From Gammaproteobacteria bacterium (lineage in GTDB: Bacteria; Pseudomonadota; Gammaproteobacteria; Steroidobacterales; Steroidobacteraceae): a DNA stretch of 64,000 bases. The notes beneath the pieces were generated by a model, which was given only the letters and a program-made list of their open reading frames with translations, had not been told where the DNA came from and ran no database searches. Shown piece after piece: positions 1 to 8,316 of the stretch (positions are counted from its first letter, which is position 1; every line of letters starts with the position of its first letter). Position numbers and translations under genes: made by a program. The stretch covers positions 1 through 64,000 of the forward strand of contig VBMV01000053.1 in the NCBI GenBank assembly GCA_005878835.1. The letters are read 5' to 3'.

Positions 1-42
1 AGGTCGTTCTCGAGCGGATACGACTTGAAGACTACGGACATA

Positions 43-69
43 TGTCTACAAAATATAGACAATTGTCTA
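43..69. promoter_or_regulatory. Operator-like palindrome cluster
   Basis: Three half-sites TGTCTA/TAGACA lie within 27 bases, at 43-48, 56-61 and 64-69. The last two form a perfect 14-bp palindrome, TAGACAATTGTCTA (56-69). The first two form an inverted repeat with a 7-nt AT-rich spacer. This is the usual look of a repressor operator. It sits just before the toxin-antitoxin remnant, but could equally control a gene left of the window. No regulator can be assigned. Confidence 0.5.
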
Positions 70-118
70 GAAGGTCAAGGCTAGCTTGCTCGGATTGCTT
101 CGAATCACTTCGTCCCGG

Positions 119-311
119 TGCGCATCTATTCCGCCGCCAAGACTGTGGCCGACTGCTTCAAGTACGCAACAAGATCGGCACGGAGGTCGCCGTCGAGGCT
201 CTGAAGGACTACCTTAAGAAGTACCGGCGAGGTGCCGACGCGCTGTGGGGCTTTGCGAAGATCTGCCGCGTAGCGAATGTGATGCGTCCGTACCTGGAGG
301 CAGCTGGTTGA
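119..311 (+). pseudogene. AbiEi-type antitoxin remnant (C-terminal part, frameshifted)
   Basis: In frame from 119 the DNA reads VRIYSAAKTVADCFKY. A one-base loss near 163 then shifts the match to the next frame, which continues NKIGTEVAVEALKDYLKK and ends AKICRVANVMRPYLEAAG. This is the typical C-terminus of AbiEi-family antitoxins (type IV toxin-antitoxin). The N-terminal winged-helix part is missing: the frame is closed by a stop at 26-28. The ATG at 42 reads an unrelated frame upstream and is unlikely to be a true start. The gene is therefore broken twice. It lies immediately before the matching toxin remnant, as in intact abiE pairs. Family assignment is from recalled motif similarity. 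Confidence 0.65.
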
Positions 312-1088
312 AGGCCAAGGAACCAAGGGACCGCTCCGCCTCCGTCCGCGCGCGCCTTCTCAATCTCGCGCGCGATCGTGATGAACACTTCCAGATCACG
401 CTCCGAAACTACCTCTTCGAGCGCTTCCTGTACCGGGCTCAGCCGCTCGGAGTTGCGTGAACGGTTCGTGCTCAAGGGCGCGATGCTGCTGAGGCTGTGG
501 GCCGACCAGCCATACCGGGCCACCGTGGATCTGGACCTGATTTCGCGGGGCAACCCCGATCCGGACTCCGTGGCCCGCGACATCGCCGCCATCTGTCGCA
601 CCGACGTCCCGGACGACGCTGTGGTTTTCGCCGCGAGTACGATCAGTGTCGAGCCGATCCGCGCACAGGAGGAGTATTCCGGCGTGCGGGCGATGTTCGA
701 CGCGCGGCTCGGAACGATCCGCGAGCGGCTGCAGGTGGACATCGGGTTCGGCGATGCGCTCTGGCCGCACGCCGAGGAAATGGCGTATCCCGTGGCACTG
801 GGAGATCCATCACCGCTGATTCGCGTCTACAGTCCTGAAACCGTGATTGCCGAAAAACTTGAGGCCATCGTATCGCTCGGCATCCGCAACAGCCGCATCA
901 AAGACTTCTTCGACATCGACTATCTCGCTCGCAGTGGACGATTCGACCGGGCGGTGCTCCTCGAAGCGGTGTGTCGCACGTTCACGCGGCGTGGAACCCC
1001 GATCCCGCCGGACCCGACAACACTCCTCGATCAAAGTCTTTGCTCATATCCGATCCAATACGGGCCCACACATTGCGCGAACTACTGA
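308..1088 (+). pseudogene. AbiEii-type nucleotidyltransferase toxin, frameshifted
   Basis: The N-terminal part (KAKEPRDRSASVRARLLN, continuing to NYLFERFLYR) is read from about 308. An extra base near 434 moves the rest to another frame, which continues LSRSELRERFVLKGAMLLRL and then VDLDLI. The nucleotidyltransferase core (FVLKGAMLL and D-L-D) and the conserved SPETVIAEKLEAIVSLGIRNSRIKDFFD block are both visible. The last residues diverge after GTPIPPDP, suggesting another lesion near the 3' end. AbiEii toxins transfer nucleotides and are neutralised by AbiEi. With both partners disrupted this module is almost certainly inactive. Confidence 0.7.
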
Positions 1089-1258
1089 GCGTTTGCGCTC
1101 CTGTGTTTCGCTGATTTTTCAGGGCGGATCTCGGTGCTCACGCAGCTGGCCGTTGGGGGCACGCCGCTGCCCCCGCTACCTCCGCCGCATGCGGCGAGGG
1201 CCGCAAATGGAATCCCCGGGAACCCGAGCAAGACCGACCGATACAGGAATGATGTCAT
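1082..1258 (-). CDS. Tiny lipoprotein-like ORF (58 aa)
   Basis: The ATG at 1258 is preceded by a strong ribosome binding site (AAAGGAG). The product begins MTSFLYRSVLLGFPGIPFAA, with a hydrophobic stretch followed by AACGGGSGGSGVPP, which looks like a lipobox with a glycine-rich linker. After that linker only about 30 residues remain, with no recognisable domain. It follows the haloperoxidase gene on the same strand. It may be the 5' end of a larger secreted lipoprotein gene cut off by the event that brought the AbiE remnants next to it. A true short protein is also possible. Confidence 0.35.
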   Translation of the reverse strand: MTSFLYRSVLLGFPGIPFAALAACGGGSGGSGVPPTASCVSTEIRPEKSAKHRSANAQ

Positions 1259-1387
1259 TGCAGGCTCCTTTCTCAAGCGGTCTCAGATGGTCCAGAAATT
1301 GACGAAAGACGCCTAAAACACAGGTACTCCAGAGTCTCAGACCCAGGGGGGCTCGAGCCCCACCTGGGTGGCCTCGCGCAATCCGCC

Positions 1388-2665
1388 TCAGTCCTGCAGG
1401 AACGGCGCTCGCTCCAGGACGTATCGGGCGACATCGCGACCCTGCTGCAGCCCCACGGTGCAGGCGCGGCGGAAATGGATTCCGACCAGCATGCGCGAGA
1501 ACGCGTTCTCGCGCGCAGCATCGTTCACGCTGTCGTAGGAACGCGTCAGCGTGGCATCCGGACCCGCAGCGGGCGCAGTTGTCGAGGTGTGCTGAAACGG
1601 AAGGTTGGCGCCAACCAGGGCGTCCAGTACTTCAGCCGCGGCAGCGCCCGCGGCTGCGTGCCCGGACGGGTAGTCGGGGACCGGCGGCGTGACGAACGCA
1701 GGCTCCCAGTAGGGATCTTTGACGGTCAGCGGGTTGCCGTCGGTGTCCGCCGCGCGAATGGCCGTCAGGGGTCGCCAGAAGTTGTAGTAGAACTTGGATT
1801 CGAGCGTGGTTGCAATGGCGTCGGACATCGCCGCGTTCAGCACCGCATACAGCCTTGCGTGCTGCATCAGTGACATGCCACCCGACAGCTTGCGTGCGAT
1901 CCGATTCCAGGCGAATGAGCCATTCTCGAACCAGAAGAACGCGATCGCGGTCTGATCGGAGCTGCGCGCGGAAACGCCAGCCTTGCCCAGAACCGCGATC
2001 TCGTTGACATCCATGGCGTACTCGAGACTGCGCAACGAGGAATACGGGGGCGGCGCGCGGAACTGCGCCGAGGAACGCACGCCGAACGTGCTCAGCGCGC
2101 CCCAGCCAGCAGCGGAGACGAAGTTTGTCGGTGGAGTAGGCTGGTAGTCGCCGGGCTTGGTGCCCGGTGTATACGGCGCGTTAAGCGCCCCGAGCACGTC
2201 TTCGTTAGCACGGCTCGCGAGCATTGCCGCGGCAGCAGCCTGGCCAACGGCGATGCCGCGATTCTCGGCGGTGCCGTCTGGAATGGCAGCCAGCTCCGCC
2301 GTGTATACGCTGTCAAAGGGCGTGTTCGAACCGAAGAATTTGCCGAACTCGACCACCAGTACGTCGTGAGCCGCAGCCGCGACGGCGGCGTCGACGCTGG
2401 TGGAGCCGGCATTGTACGGGCGCGACGCCGACTTCACGGCGTTGAGCATCGCGATGTGCGCCATCGCATAGGCACGCATCTCGACCATCGGGGTCAGAGC
2501 AAATAGCGGCAGGCCAGCCGAGAAATCGGTCATGGCGATATTCCAACGCTCGATGCTATCGGCGCTGCCGGTCGCGAAGGCGCGCGCCGGCATAAGCAGG
2601 GCGAGGCCAATCAGTACGGCGGAAAAGAAGGCAATAATCTGGAATGGACTACGTTTGATCTTCAT
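1388..2665 (-). CDS. Vanadium-dependent haloperoxidase-like / PAP2-superfamily secreted protein
   Basis: This 425-residue protein starts at ATG 2665 behind AAGGAG; a longer frame upstream has no such site. Residues 1-32 form a signal peptide ending ARAFA. Vanadate/phosphate-binding motifs of the PAP2/haloperoxidase superfamily are present: KFYYNFWRP (Lys291, Arg298), PSGH (333-336) and SRMLVGIH (Ser390-Arg391, His397). The family oxidises halides with peroxide or acts as an acid phosphatase; the length and the long N-terminal helical region fit the haloperoxidase branch better. It is exported, probably to the periplasm. It lies 50 nt after a 22-codon ORF and downstream of a lipoprotein gene on the same strand, suggesting one transcript. 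Substrate is unknown. Confidence 0.8.
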   Translation of the reverse strand: MKIKRSPFQIIAFFSAVLIGLALLMPARAFATGSADSIERWNIAMTDFSAGLPLFALTPMVEMRAYAMAHIAMLNAVKSASRPYNAGSTSVDAAVAAAAHDVLVVEFGKFFGSNTPFDSVYTAELAAIPDGTAENRGIAVGQAAAAAMLASRANEDVLGALNAPYTPGTKPGDYQPTPPTNFVSAAGWGALSTFGVRSSAQFRAPPPYSSLRSLEYAMDVNEIAVLGKAGVSARSSDQTAIAFFWFENGSFAWNRIARKLSGGMSLMQHARLYAVLNAAMSDAIATTLESKFYYNFWRPLTAIRAADTDGNPLTVKDPYWEPAFVTPPVPDYPSGHAAAGAAAAEVLDALVGANLPFQHTSTTAPAAGPDATLTRSYDSVNDAARENAFSRMLVGIHFRRACTVGLQQGRDVARYVLERAPFLQD

Positions 2666-2715
2666 GTCGTTCTCCTTGAGTCCTGAGATGTGAAGGGCCG
2701 GTGAGCCGCATCGAC

Positions 2716-2784
2716 CTAGCCCAGGCCAAGCTGGAGCCAGGCTCCGAGCCAGGCAGGCTGTTCGTGAATGGTGTGCGGTTCCAT
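2716..2784 (-). CDS. Candidate 22-residue peptide
   Basis: The ATG at 2784 follows a GGAGAAA ribosome binding site by about six bases. The frame reads MEPHTIHEQPAWLGAWLQLG plus two residues, then TAG. It is embedded between a lipoprotein gene (18 nt upstream) and the haloperoxidase-like gene (50 nt downstream), all on the minus strand. It contains two Trp and two His in 22 residues. It could be a leader peptide, a modified peptide or chance. No homologue is recalled. Confidence 0.3.
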   Translation of the reverse strand: MEPHTIHEQPAWLGAWLQLGLG

Positions 2785-2802
2785 TTGAGTTTCTCCGGGG
2801 TT

Positions 2803-4131
2803 TCAAAACGTCGCGATGAATTCCGGGTGGTTACCTGCCGGAAAGGGTGAGCCGGCCATAGGGGTCAGTGCGCCCGTCGAGGCGTTCAGTGTGAAGCCAC
2901 TAACATTCGCCGCGCCGTCATTGGTGACATAGAGGAACTGGTTGGTGGGATCGATGGTTATTGAATAGGCGTTCGCGCCGGCACTGACCGGGAATCCCGC
3001 AAGCGCAGTAAGGGCACCTGTATTCGCGTCGATGCTATAGCCGACGACGTTCGCGCCCGACGTGACATACAGGTAGTTACCGGTCGTGGTGATGTAATGG
3101 CTTACCGGTAAGGGAAATGGAGAGCCGCTGAGCGGCGTCAATGTTCCGCTGGCCGGGTCGATACTGAAGCCCGATATGCTTGGGTTCGTGGCGTCGGGGT
3201 TTGCCGTGTAGAGAAATTTGCCGCCCCAGAGCGCCAGACTAAGCGGATTGCCGCCAGCGGGAAACGGTGATCCGGACACTGGGGTCAGGTCTGTAAAAAA
3301 TGCCGAAATGTCGTTCGAGCCACCGTGGTTCGCCACGTAGATATATCCGTAACTATTGACAATCGACGTCGGGTTCTTGCCCGAGGCACTTGTAGAGGTC
3401 CCGGTCAGTGCTCCGGTGTTCGGATCGATGGTGTAGGCGGAAACGTTGTCAGAGCCGGCATTCGCAACGTACAGAGACGATCCATAGAGGGCCATGGCCT
3501 GGGGGTCGGTACCGGCGGCAAAGGGGGAGCCGGGAGCGGCGGTCAATGCGCCAGTTGTGTTGTTGACGGTAAAGGCGGAAACGTCATTGCTGTCCTCATT
3601 GCCGACGAAGACATATCCGCTGGCAGGGTTTTTGAAACCAAAAATTGTGTGAGGGGAGGCGCCCGTGGCAATCGGTGTGTCGATGACTGTGAGCGCGCCG
3701 GTGGTCGCGTCAACGCTATACGCCGAGAGCGTATTGTCCGCGGCATTTGTGACATAGAGGAATGTCGCACAGGTCACTGTGACGCTGGCGTGAATCCTGA
3801 CTGCCGCGTCATTGATTACGCACCACTGCGGAGGAAAATTAGGCTGGTTGGTAATGAGGACGTAATCGGGGCCCGAGTATCCCGCGGGATAAACAGAGTC
3901 CAGGATGAACGCGCCGTTGGCACCGACCTGGAGCGGACTGTGGCAAGAACCCTTCTGTCTACTTCCTGAACAAATTTCAAGTGTCAAACCTGAGCCCACC
4001 AGCCCCGATACCGTGCCTCCCACCGTGTAACGGGGTGGCGGCGGAGGTGGCGAACCTGAGTCACCGCCCCCGCCCCCGCACCCGACCATGAGCAGAGCCA
4101 GAACCGTCACAGATCCGATTGAGCGAAACAT
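2803..4131 (-). CDS. Lipoprotein with YVTN/lactonase-type beta-propeller
   Basis: The 442-residue protein has a lipoprotein signal (LLMVGC, Cys18) followed by GGGGG and poly-Pro linkers. Residues about 33-120 form a small beta domain with Cys pairs. The rest is a propeller of about seven repeats with the signature 'LYVTN...AYSVDATTGALT...GSPFAAG'. Such proteins belong to the YVTN/6-phosphogluconolactonase-like group, most of which have no proven enzyme activity. Lipidation should place it on the outer membrane or in the periplasm. The stop lies 18 nt before the tiny ORF and is followed by the haloperoxidase-like gene, so these probably form an operon. Substrate binding or scaffolding is a guess. 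Confidence 0.75.
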   Translation of the reverse strand: MFRSIGSVTVLALLMVGCGGGGGDSGSPPPPPPRYTVGGTVSGLVGSGLTLEICSGSRQKGSCHSPLQVGANGAFILDSVYPAGYSGPDYVLITNQPNFPPQWCVINDAAVRIHASVTVTCATFLYVTNAADNTLSAYSVDATTGALTVIDTPIATGASPHTIFGFKNPASGYVFVGNEDSNDVSAFTVNNTTGALTAAPGSPFAAGTDPQAMALYGSSLYVANAGSDNVSAYTIDPNTGALTGTSTSASGKNPTSIVNSYGYIYVANHGGSNDISAFFTDLTPVSGSPFPAGGNPLSLALWGGKFLYTANPDATNPSISGFSIDPASGTLTPLSGSPFPLPVSHYITTTGNYLYVTSGANVVGYSIDANTGALTALAGFPVSAGANAYSITIDPTNQFLYVTNDGAANVSGFTLNASTGALTPMAGSPFPAGNHPEFIATF

Positions 4132-4383
4132 GATGATCCTCTTGCAGTGGTACCGGAGTCGGCCTCTTTGATGTCATTAGGCCAAGAAAGGCCAAATCAG
4201 CGCTTGAGTTTGCGACGAGCAGACGCTTTTCGAGTATGAAGTCCTTCAATCCGGACACGAATCGGTCACGGCGCATCGGCAATCCATGGCGCTGCGATTC
4301 GTGCGCACGGCAGGGGACTTGCTCTGCGTTGCGGTTTCGTTGAGAGTGTTGGGAGAAAGCAATCCCAGCGTGGCCATCCTGCT
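4132..4383. other. Divergent intergenic region
   Basis: These 252 bases separate the minus-strand lipoprotein operon from the plus-strand sensor kinase, so promoters for both directions must lie here. No convincing long palindrome or coding frame was seen. The overlapping minus-strand frames lack a ribosome binding site and look like noise. Confidence 0.4.
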
Positions 4384-5490
4384 TTGTCAATCATTCCCAC
4401 GAAGTTGGATGTGAGGCCGAGCGCACTGCCGGCGGCAACGGCGGGCGCTCGGTTGGGAACTGCTTTAGGTCTCGGCGCTGTGATCGCGTTTGCGTTGTCG
4501 CTACAGTATTTCGCGCAACCCTTTGTTTGGCGCAATTGGCCGGTGGAGGAAGTGCTGGAGGGCTGGCTGTTCATTTTTCGCGATCGCCTGATTGTGACTG
4601 TACTTATCGCCGCCGCGATCAGTGCAACGGCCCTGGTGCGTACCGAGTCGCTGCAACTACGGGCGGTATTGTTGGCAGTTGGCGTGGTCATCGGCGCGGT
4701 AAGCGGCGAATTGATTGTCGGCCGGTTATACGGCCAACTTGACGGCAGCAGCTCCCTCACCGCGCACGCATTGCGTTGGAGTGCAGTGGCACTCGCGGTA
4801 TCCGCAATGTTTTATCTGTGGCGCATGTCTTCCGACGCAAATGAACAATTGCGTAACGAAACATTGCGCCGCTTGAACACCGAACATCTGCTGACCAATA
4901 CGCGGCTGGCTGCGCTGAGGAGCCAGATTGAGCCTCACTTCCTATTCAATACCTTGGCGACACTGCGCTGGCTGCAGCGTACTGAGCCCGAGGCCGGCGC
5001 GCGCATGCTCGCGAGCTTTATCGATTACTTGCGTCGCATGGCGCCGATGCTCGAGTGCAGCGAGGTATCACTCGGGGAAGAGATTGACTTGATGCGAGCT
5101 TATCTTGAGGTTGTCGAAATGCGCATGGGCGGGCGCCTGCACGTCGCAATCGACGTCCCGCTGGACTTGCGGCGCGCTCGAGTCCCCCCGCTGGCGCTGG
5201 CCACGCTGGTCGAGAATGCGGTTAAGCACGGCATATCACCCGCGCAATACGGCGGAGAAATCGCGATCCTCGCGCATGAAGTCGAGCATCAGCTTGTTCT
5301 TAGTGTCACCGACACCGGGGCAGGCTTTAATCCGGGCTCCGGCAGCGGCACCGGAATCGGGCTCAGCAATGTGTGTTCACGCCTTTCGACTTTGTATGGC
5401 GCGCTCGGGTCTTTGCGGGTCGAGGCCAACACACCGACAGGCGTGCGCGCCACACTGAGGTTGCCCTGTCATCTGGTGCCGCCACAGTGA
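4384..5490 (+). CDS. LytS/YehU-type sensor histidine kinase (His_kinase, PF06580 type)
   Basis: Residues about 25-145 carry four hydrophobic segments. These are followed by the His_kinase block LRSQIEPHFLFNTLATL with phospho-accepting His185, and by a HATPase domain with the N-box LATLVENAVKHG (Asn278) and a G-box TDTGAGF...GTGIGLSNV. It should phosphorylate the LytTR regulator encoded at 6955. The start is uncertain: the longest frame opens with TTG at 4384 without a clear ribosome binding site, and GTG at 4411 is an alternative. The 3' end overlaps the next gene (GTGA), so the two kinases are translationally coupled and probably work together. The ligand is unknown. Confidence 0.8.
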   Translation: MSIIPTKLDVRPSALPAATAGARLGTALGLGAVIAFALSLQYFAQPFVWRNWPVEEVLEGWLFIFRDRLIVTVLIAAAISATALVRTESLQLRAVLLAVGVVIGAVSGELIVGRLYGQLDGSSSLTAHALRWSAVALAVSAMFYLWRMSSDANEQLRNETLRRLNTEHLLTNTRLAALRSQIEPHFLFNTLATLRWLQRTEPEAGARMLASFIDYLRRMAPMLECSEVSLGEEIDLMRAYLEVVEMRMGGRLHVAIDVPLDLRRARVPPLALATLVENAVKHGISPAQYGGEIAILAHEVEHQLVLSVTDTGAGFNPGSGSGTGIGLSNVCSRLSTLYGALGSLRVEANTPTGVRATLRLPCHLVPPQ

Positions 5491-6548
5491 TCGGCGAATC
5501 GAGCACGCGCCGTCGGCGGATTCTCGCCTGGGGTACGGCCTGGGGCATCGCCATGACAGTCGTCGAGCAACTGGCATTTACACCCGGCGAGGCCTGGGCC
5601 ACGGCAAGTATGCTGTTGTGGTGGCTGACGAAGTGGTTGACTCCCGTGTGGTGTCTAGTGGGATGCATTTTTGTGTGGGTGGCTGATCGCGCTGTGCGCC
5701 AGCACAAGATTCGCGGCTCACTGCTCGGGTGGCTAACGGTCGCGGTGATTTCGGCCATCGGGCAGCCTTTACTTAGTATCCGCGTGCAGACGTGGATTCG
5801 CGAATTCCTGCCGGACGCGGCTGCATTGACAACGCACGGGGCCGGGCAAATCCCGCTTCATCCACCCACGATGTCGCTCGCGGTATACAACCTTTGGATC
5901 AATTTGTTTTACGGCGGCCTGCTGATGATGGCCTACTCATTGACGCTGCGACGCGAGCGTATGCGCTCCTTGTTGCACGCGACTGCGGTCGCTCGCAATC
6001 ATACCCAGGCAATCCTTGATGAGGCCCGACTCCAGGCATTGCAAAGACAAGTGGATCCCGCTCTGTTACTGAATTCGATGGGTGAACTGGAAAAGCGCTA
6101 CCGCAATGAGCCTGAGCGGGCTGAGCGCCTGTTGGAAATGCTGGTTGAGTTTCTGCGCTGCGCAATGCCTGGTCTGCGCGAACCCATATCCACGGTAGAA
6201 GCCGAATTGCGCCTGGCGCGCGCCTATGTAAGATTGCAGGAAGAGCGCGGATCGGGCTCTGGCTGGAGCATCGAGGAGTTACAACACGGAGCTTTGCAGG
6301 CGCAGTTCCCGAGCCTGTTGATGCTGCCCCTCTTGGCGCTGGGAGCCGATGGCTCGAACTCACTGTTGACAACCCAGGCTGCCAATGGCCGCGTCACACT
6401 GACCTTGAGTGGCCTTCGCGAAGCGTCTCTTGATTTCGAGCAACTTCTGCGAACTCGCTTACAAAGCGTGCACGGCGAGGCTTTTACCGTCAAACGAGAT
6501 CCATCGACAAAGACCGTGCTGGAGATAACGTTGATCGCCGAACCATAA
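5487..6548 (+). CDS. LytS-like pseudo-histidine kinase (no phospho-accepting His)
   Basis: The GTG at 5487 overlaps the stop of the preceding kinase. The 353-residue protein keeps the family layout: hydrophobic segments at about 13-30, 40-66, 80-97 and 132-153, a helix, then the His_kinase-like block. Where the family has PHFLFN this protein reads VDPALLLNSM, with Ala192 replacing the phospho-accepting His. The following helix (EPERAERLLEMLVEFLRCAM) is conserved. The ATPase domain is degraded: the N-box position reads LLALGADG and no G-box is visible. It should neither bind ATP normally nor autophosphorylate. It may dimerise with and modulate the upstream kinase. The frame is intact, arguing for function rather than decay. 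Confidence 0.75.
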   Translation: MIGESSTRRRRILAWGTAWGIAMTVVEQLAFTPGEAWATASMLLWWLTKWLTPVWCLVGCIFVWVADRAVRQHKIRGSLLGWLTVAVISAIGQPLLSIRVQTWIREFLPDAAALTTHGAGQIPLHPPTMSLAVYNLWINLFYGGLLMMAYSLTLRRERMRSLLHATAVARNHTQAILDEARLQALQRQVDPALLLNSMGELEKRYRNEPERAERLLEMLVEFLRCAMPGLREPISTVEAELRLARAYVRLQEERGSGSGWSIEELQHGALQAQFPSLLMLPLLALGADGSNSLLTTQAANGRVTLTLSGLREASLDFEQLLRTRLQSVHGEAFTVKRDPSTKTVLEITLIAEP

Positions 6549-6558
6549 GGAGCATTCA

Positions 6559-6954
6559 ATGAACCCCGAACAACCCGATGGCTTGCGCCGGGCCTTACTT
6601 GCGCTGCTGCCCATGCTCGTCATCACAGAAGACTCGGGCGCCCAAGATGCCGTTCAGAGCCAACCGCAGAACTATCGCGTTGCATTTGAGAACGATAAGT
6701 TGCGCGTGCTCGAATACAGCGGCCGTCCGGGTATGGGAGTCTGTGGTGATGGAATGCATTCGCATCCGGCACATCTCACCGTCCTCCTGTCGACCGGCAA
6801 AGTCCGCATCAAAACGCCGGACGGCAAAGTTGAGGTCCACAGTGATCCGGTCGGTGCGGTATTCTGGAGCAATGCGGTGACGCACGAGGTCGAGAACATC
6901 AGCGGCAGCAATATCCGTTCTCTCCTCATTGAGCTCAAGAGCGCTCGCTGCTGA
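6559..6954 (+). CDS. Cupin-fold small protein
   Basis: The 131-residue protein has a hydrophobic N-terminal stretch (RRALLALLPMLVI), possibly a weak signal or anchor, then a single cupin-like beta-barrel. The motif DGMHSHPAHLTVLLSTGKVRI resembles cupin motif 1, with a possible metal pair His-x-His; VFWSNAVTHEVENIS resembles motif 2 with its His. AAGGAG lies before the ATG. It sits between the kinase pair (10-nt gap) and the LytTR regulator (immediately adjacent), so it is part of the signalling operon. It could be a sensor of a small ligand for the kinases, or an unrelated metabolic cupin. The specific role is not known. Confidence 0.65.
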   Translation: MNPEQPDGLRRALLALLPMLVITEDSGAQDAVQSQPQNYRVAFENDKLRVLEYSGRPGMGVCGDGMHSHPAHLTVLLSTGKVRIKTPDGKVEVHSDPVGAVFWSNAVTHEVENISGSNIRSLLIELKSARC

Positions 6955-7710
6955 ATGTCAATGAGCCCACCGACCGCAATTATCGCGGAGGACGAAAAGG
7001 CGTTGCGCGATGAACTGCGGCAGCGGTTGAGCGAGCTGTGGCCCGAACTTCTCGTGATAGGAGAGGCCGGCACCGGGATCGAAGCATTGCAACTGCTGGA
7101 AAAACATGCGCCTGATCTGATGTTCCTCGACATTCAGATGCCGGGAATGACCGGTTTGGAAATCGCACATCAGGCGCAGGGACGCTGCCACATTGTATTT
7201 GTGACGGCCTATGACGCGTATGCCGTTGCCGCCTTCGAAACCGGCGCGCTGGACTACGTCTTGAAGCCTCTGGAGCGTGCGCGTTTGCGATTAGCGGTCG
7301 ATCGTGTCAGGCAACGTTTGGGCTCAACCCCGCAAAATCTCGAAGGACTGCTCCGCGAACTGATTAGAAACGCCGAGCCGCGCAAGTATCTGCGTTGGAT
7401 AAATGCATCGGTCGGACACCTAATGCAGCTAATCACTGTGGACGAGGTAGTGTATTTCCAGGCGGACGCGAAATACACCCGGGTGGTCATCGCAACGTGC
7501 GAGGCACTCATTAGAAAGCCTCTGAATGAACTGCGCAATGAACTTGACCCTTCAGTATTTTGGCAAGTTCACCGCTCGACCATCGTTAACGCTAACGCGA
7601 TCGCAGGCGTCTCGAGAGATATGTTTGGACATATCAACCTAAAACTTAAGGGCCGCGAAGAAAAGTTAAATGTCAGCGAATCGCACGCTCATCTTTTTCG
7701 GCAGATGTAG
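6955..7710 (+). CDS. LytTR-family response regulator
   Basis: This 251-residue protein has a receiver domain with the acidic pair Glu12-Asp13, phospho-acceptor Asp59 in FLDIQMPG, VTAY and the conserved Lys in DYVLKPLE. The C-terminal LytTR DNA-binding domain (about 145-250) shows the typical YFQADAKYTRVV, FWQVHRSTIVN and REEKLNVSESHAHLF blocks. The ATG directly follows the cupin stop. It is the natural output partner of the kinase at 4384; target promoters are not evident. Gene order kinase, pseudo-kinase, cupin, regulator suggests one operon. Confidence 0.88.
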   Translation: MSMSPPTAIIAEDEKALRDELRQRLSELWPELLVIGEAGTGIEALQLLEKHAPDLMFLDIQMPGMTGLEIAHQAQGRCHIVFVTAYDAYAVAAFETGALDYVLKPLERARLRLAVDRVRQRLGSTPQNLEGLLRELIRNAEPRKYLRWINASVGHLMQLITVDEVVYFQADAKYTRVVIATCEALIRKPLNELRNELDPSVFWQVHRSTIVNANAIAGVSRDMFGHINLKLKGREEKLNVSESHAHLFRQM

Positions 7711-8316
7711 GCGTCATTGTGAATTTAGGTTAAATCTGCCGTATGGCGACGAATATGTCGGAAGCGTTAGATGTTGTCGGTCCCGAAAATCTAAGGCTCG
7801 CCTGTCAGCAGATGGCCGAGACTATTCGAGGGCAGCTGAGATGCCGGGCGCGTGCCAGCCGGTGTATCAGAGTCGGAGCGTGCCGCCGGAGTGGGCGGAT
7901 TGCGGCTCCTGGTCGGGTGAATGGCGCGCGGCGTGATTGGAATTTCAATTTGAGTCCGATGGGCCATCTTCTCGATCCGATGTTGAATCCAAGCACTCGG
8001 GGTACGCTATGGGGTATGCGGCCCGGGTAAGCTACTGATTCCCGTAAGTGAATCAGCCACCTGCGCGCGACCTTCGATCCTAGCTCGGGCATCGGTAGTT
8101 AGAGCGTTGGGAACTCATCGCGTTCGTTCCAGTGTGCGGTTGCGTACCCGGTCGTCTCCTTGTGGGCTCGGCGATTTCTGCGCCTTCTCGTAGGCGCCTG
8201 CGAAGCATTCAACCCGCCGCCAACCGCTGCAAGTATCGCCGGACATACGTTTAGGGACCTGCCAAGGCGGTGGAGTGTCGGCCGCGCCTGCCCTCAGTCT
8301 ATTTTTTCGCAGCGTG
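7711..8316. other. Long region without a supported gene
   Basis: Short frames exist on both strands (for example one from 7743 starting MATNMSEALDVV), but none has a ribosome binding site together with a recognisable domain. The base composition is less GC-biased at third positions than in neighbouring genes. An inverted repeat GCGCCT...AGGCGC is at 8180-8197 and a run of six T at about 8303, near the 3' end of the minus-strand FHA gene. The region may hold decayed coding DNA. Nothing specific can be assigned. Confidence 0.4.

Noticed and set aside
42-311. 89-residue ORF from ATG 42 as a full gene
   Set aside because: Only the second half matches the antitoxin family; the first half is read out of frame from degraded DNA.
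7743-8030. 95-residue ORF starting MATNMSEALD
   Set aside because: Weak ribosome binding site and no recognisable domain; the second half looks like non-coding sequence. Kept only as a note in the gap.
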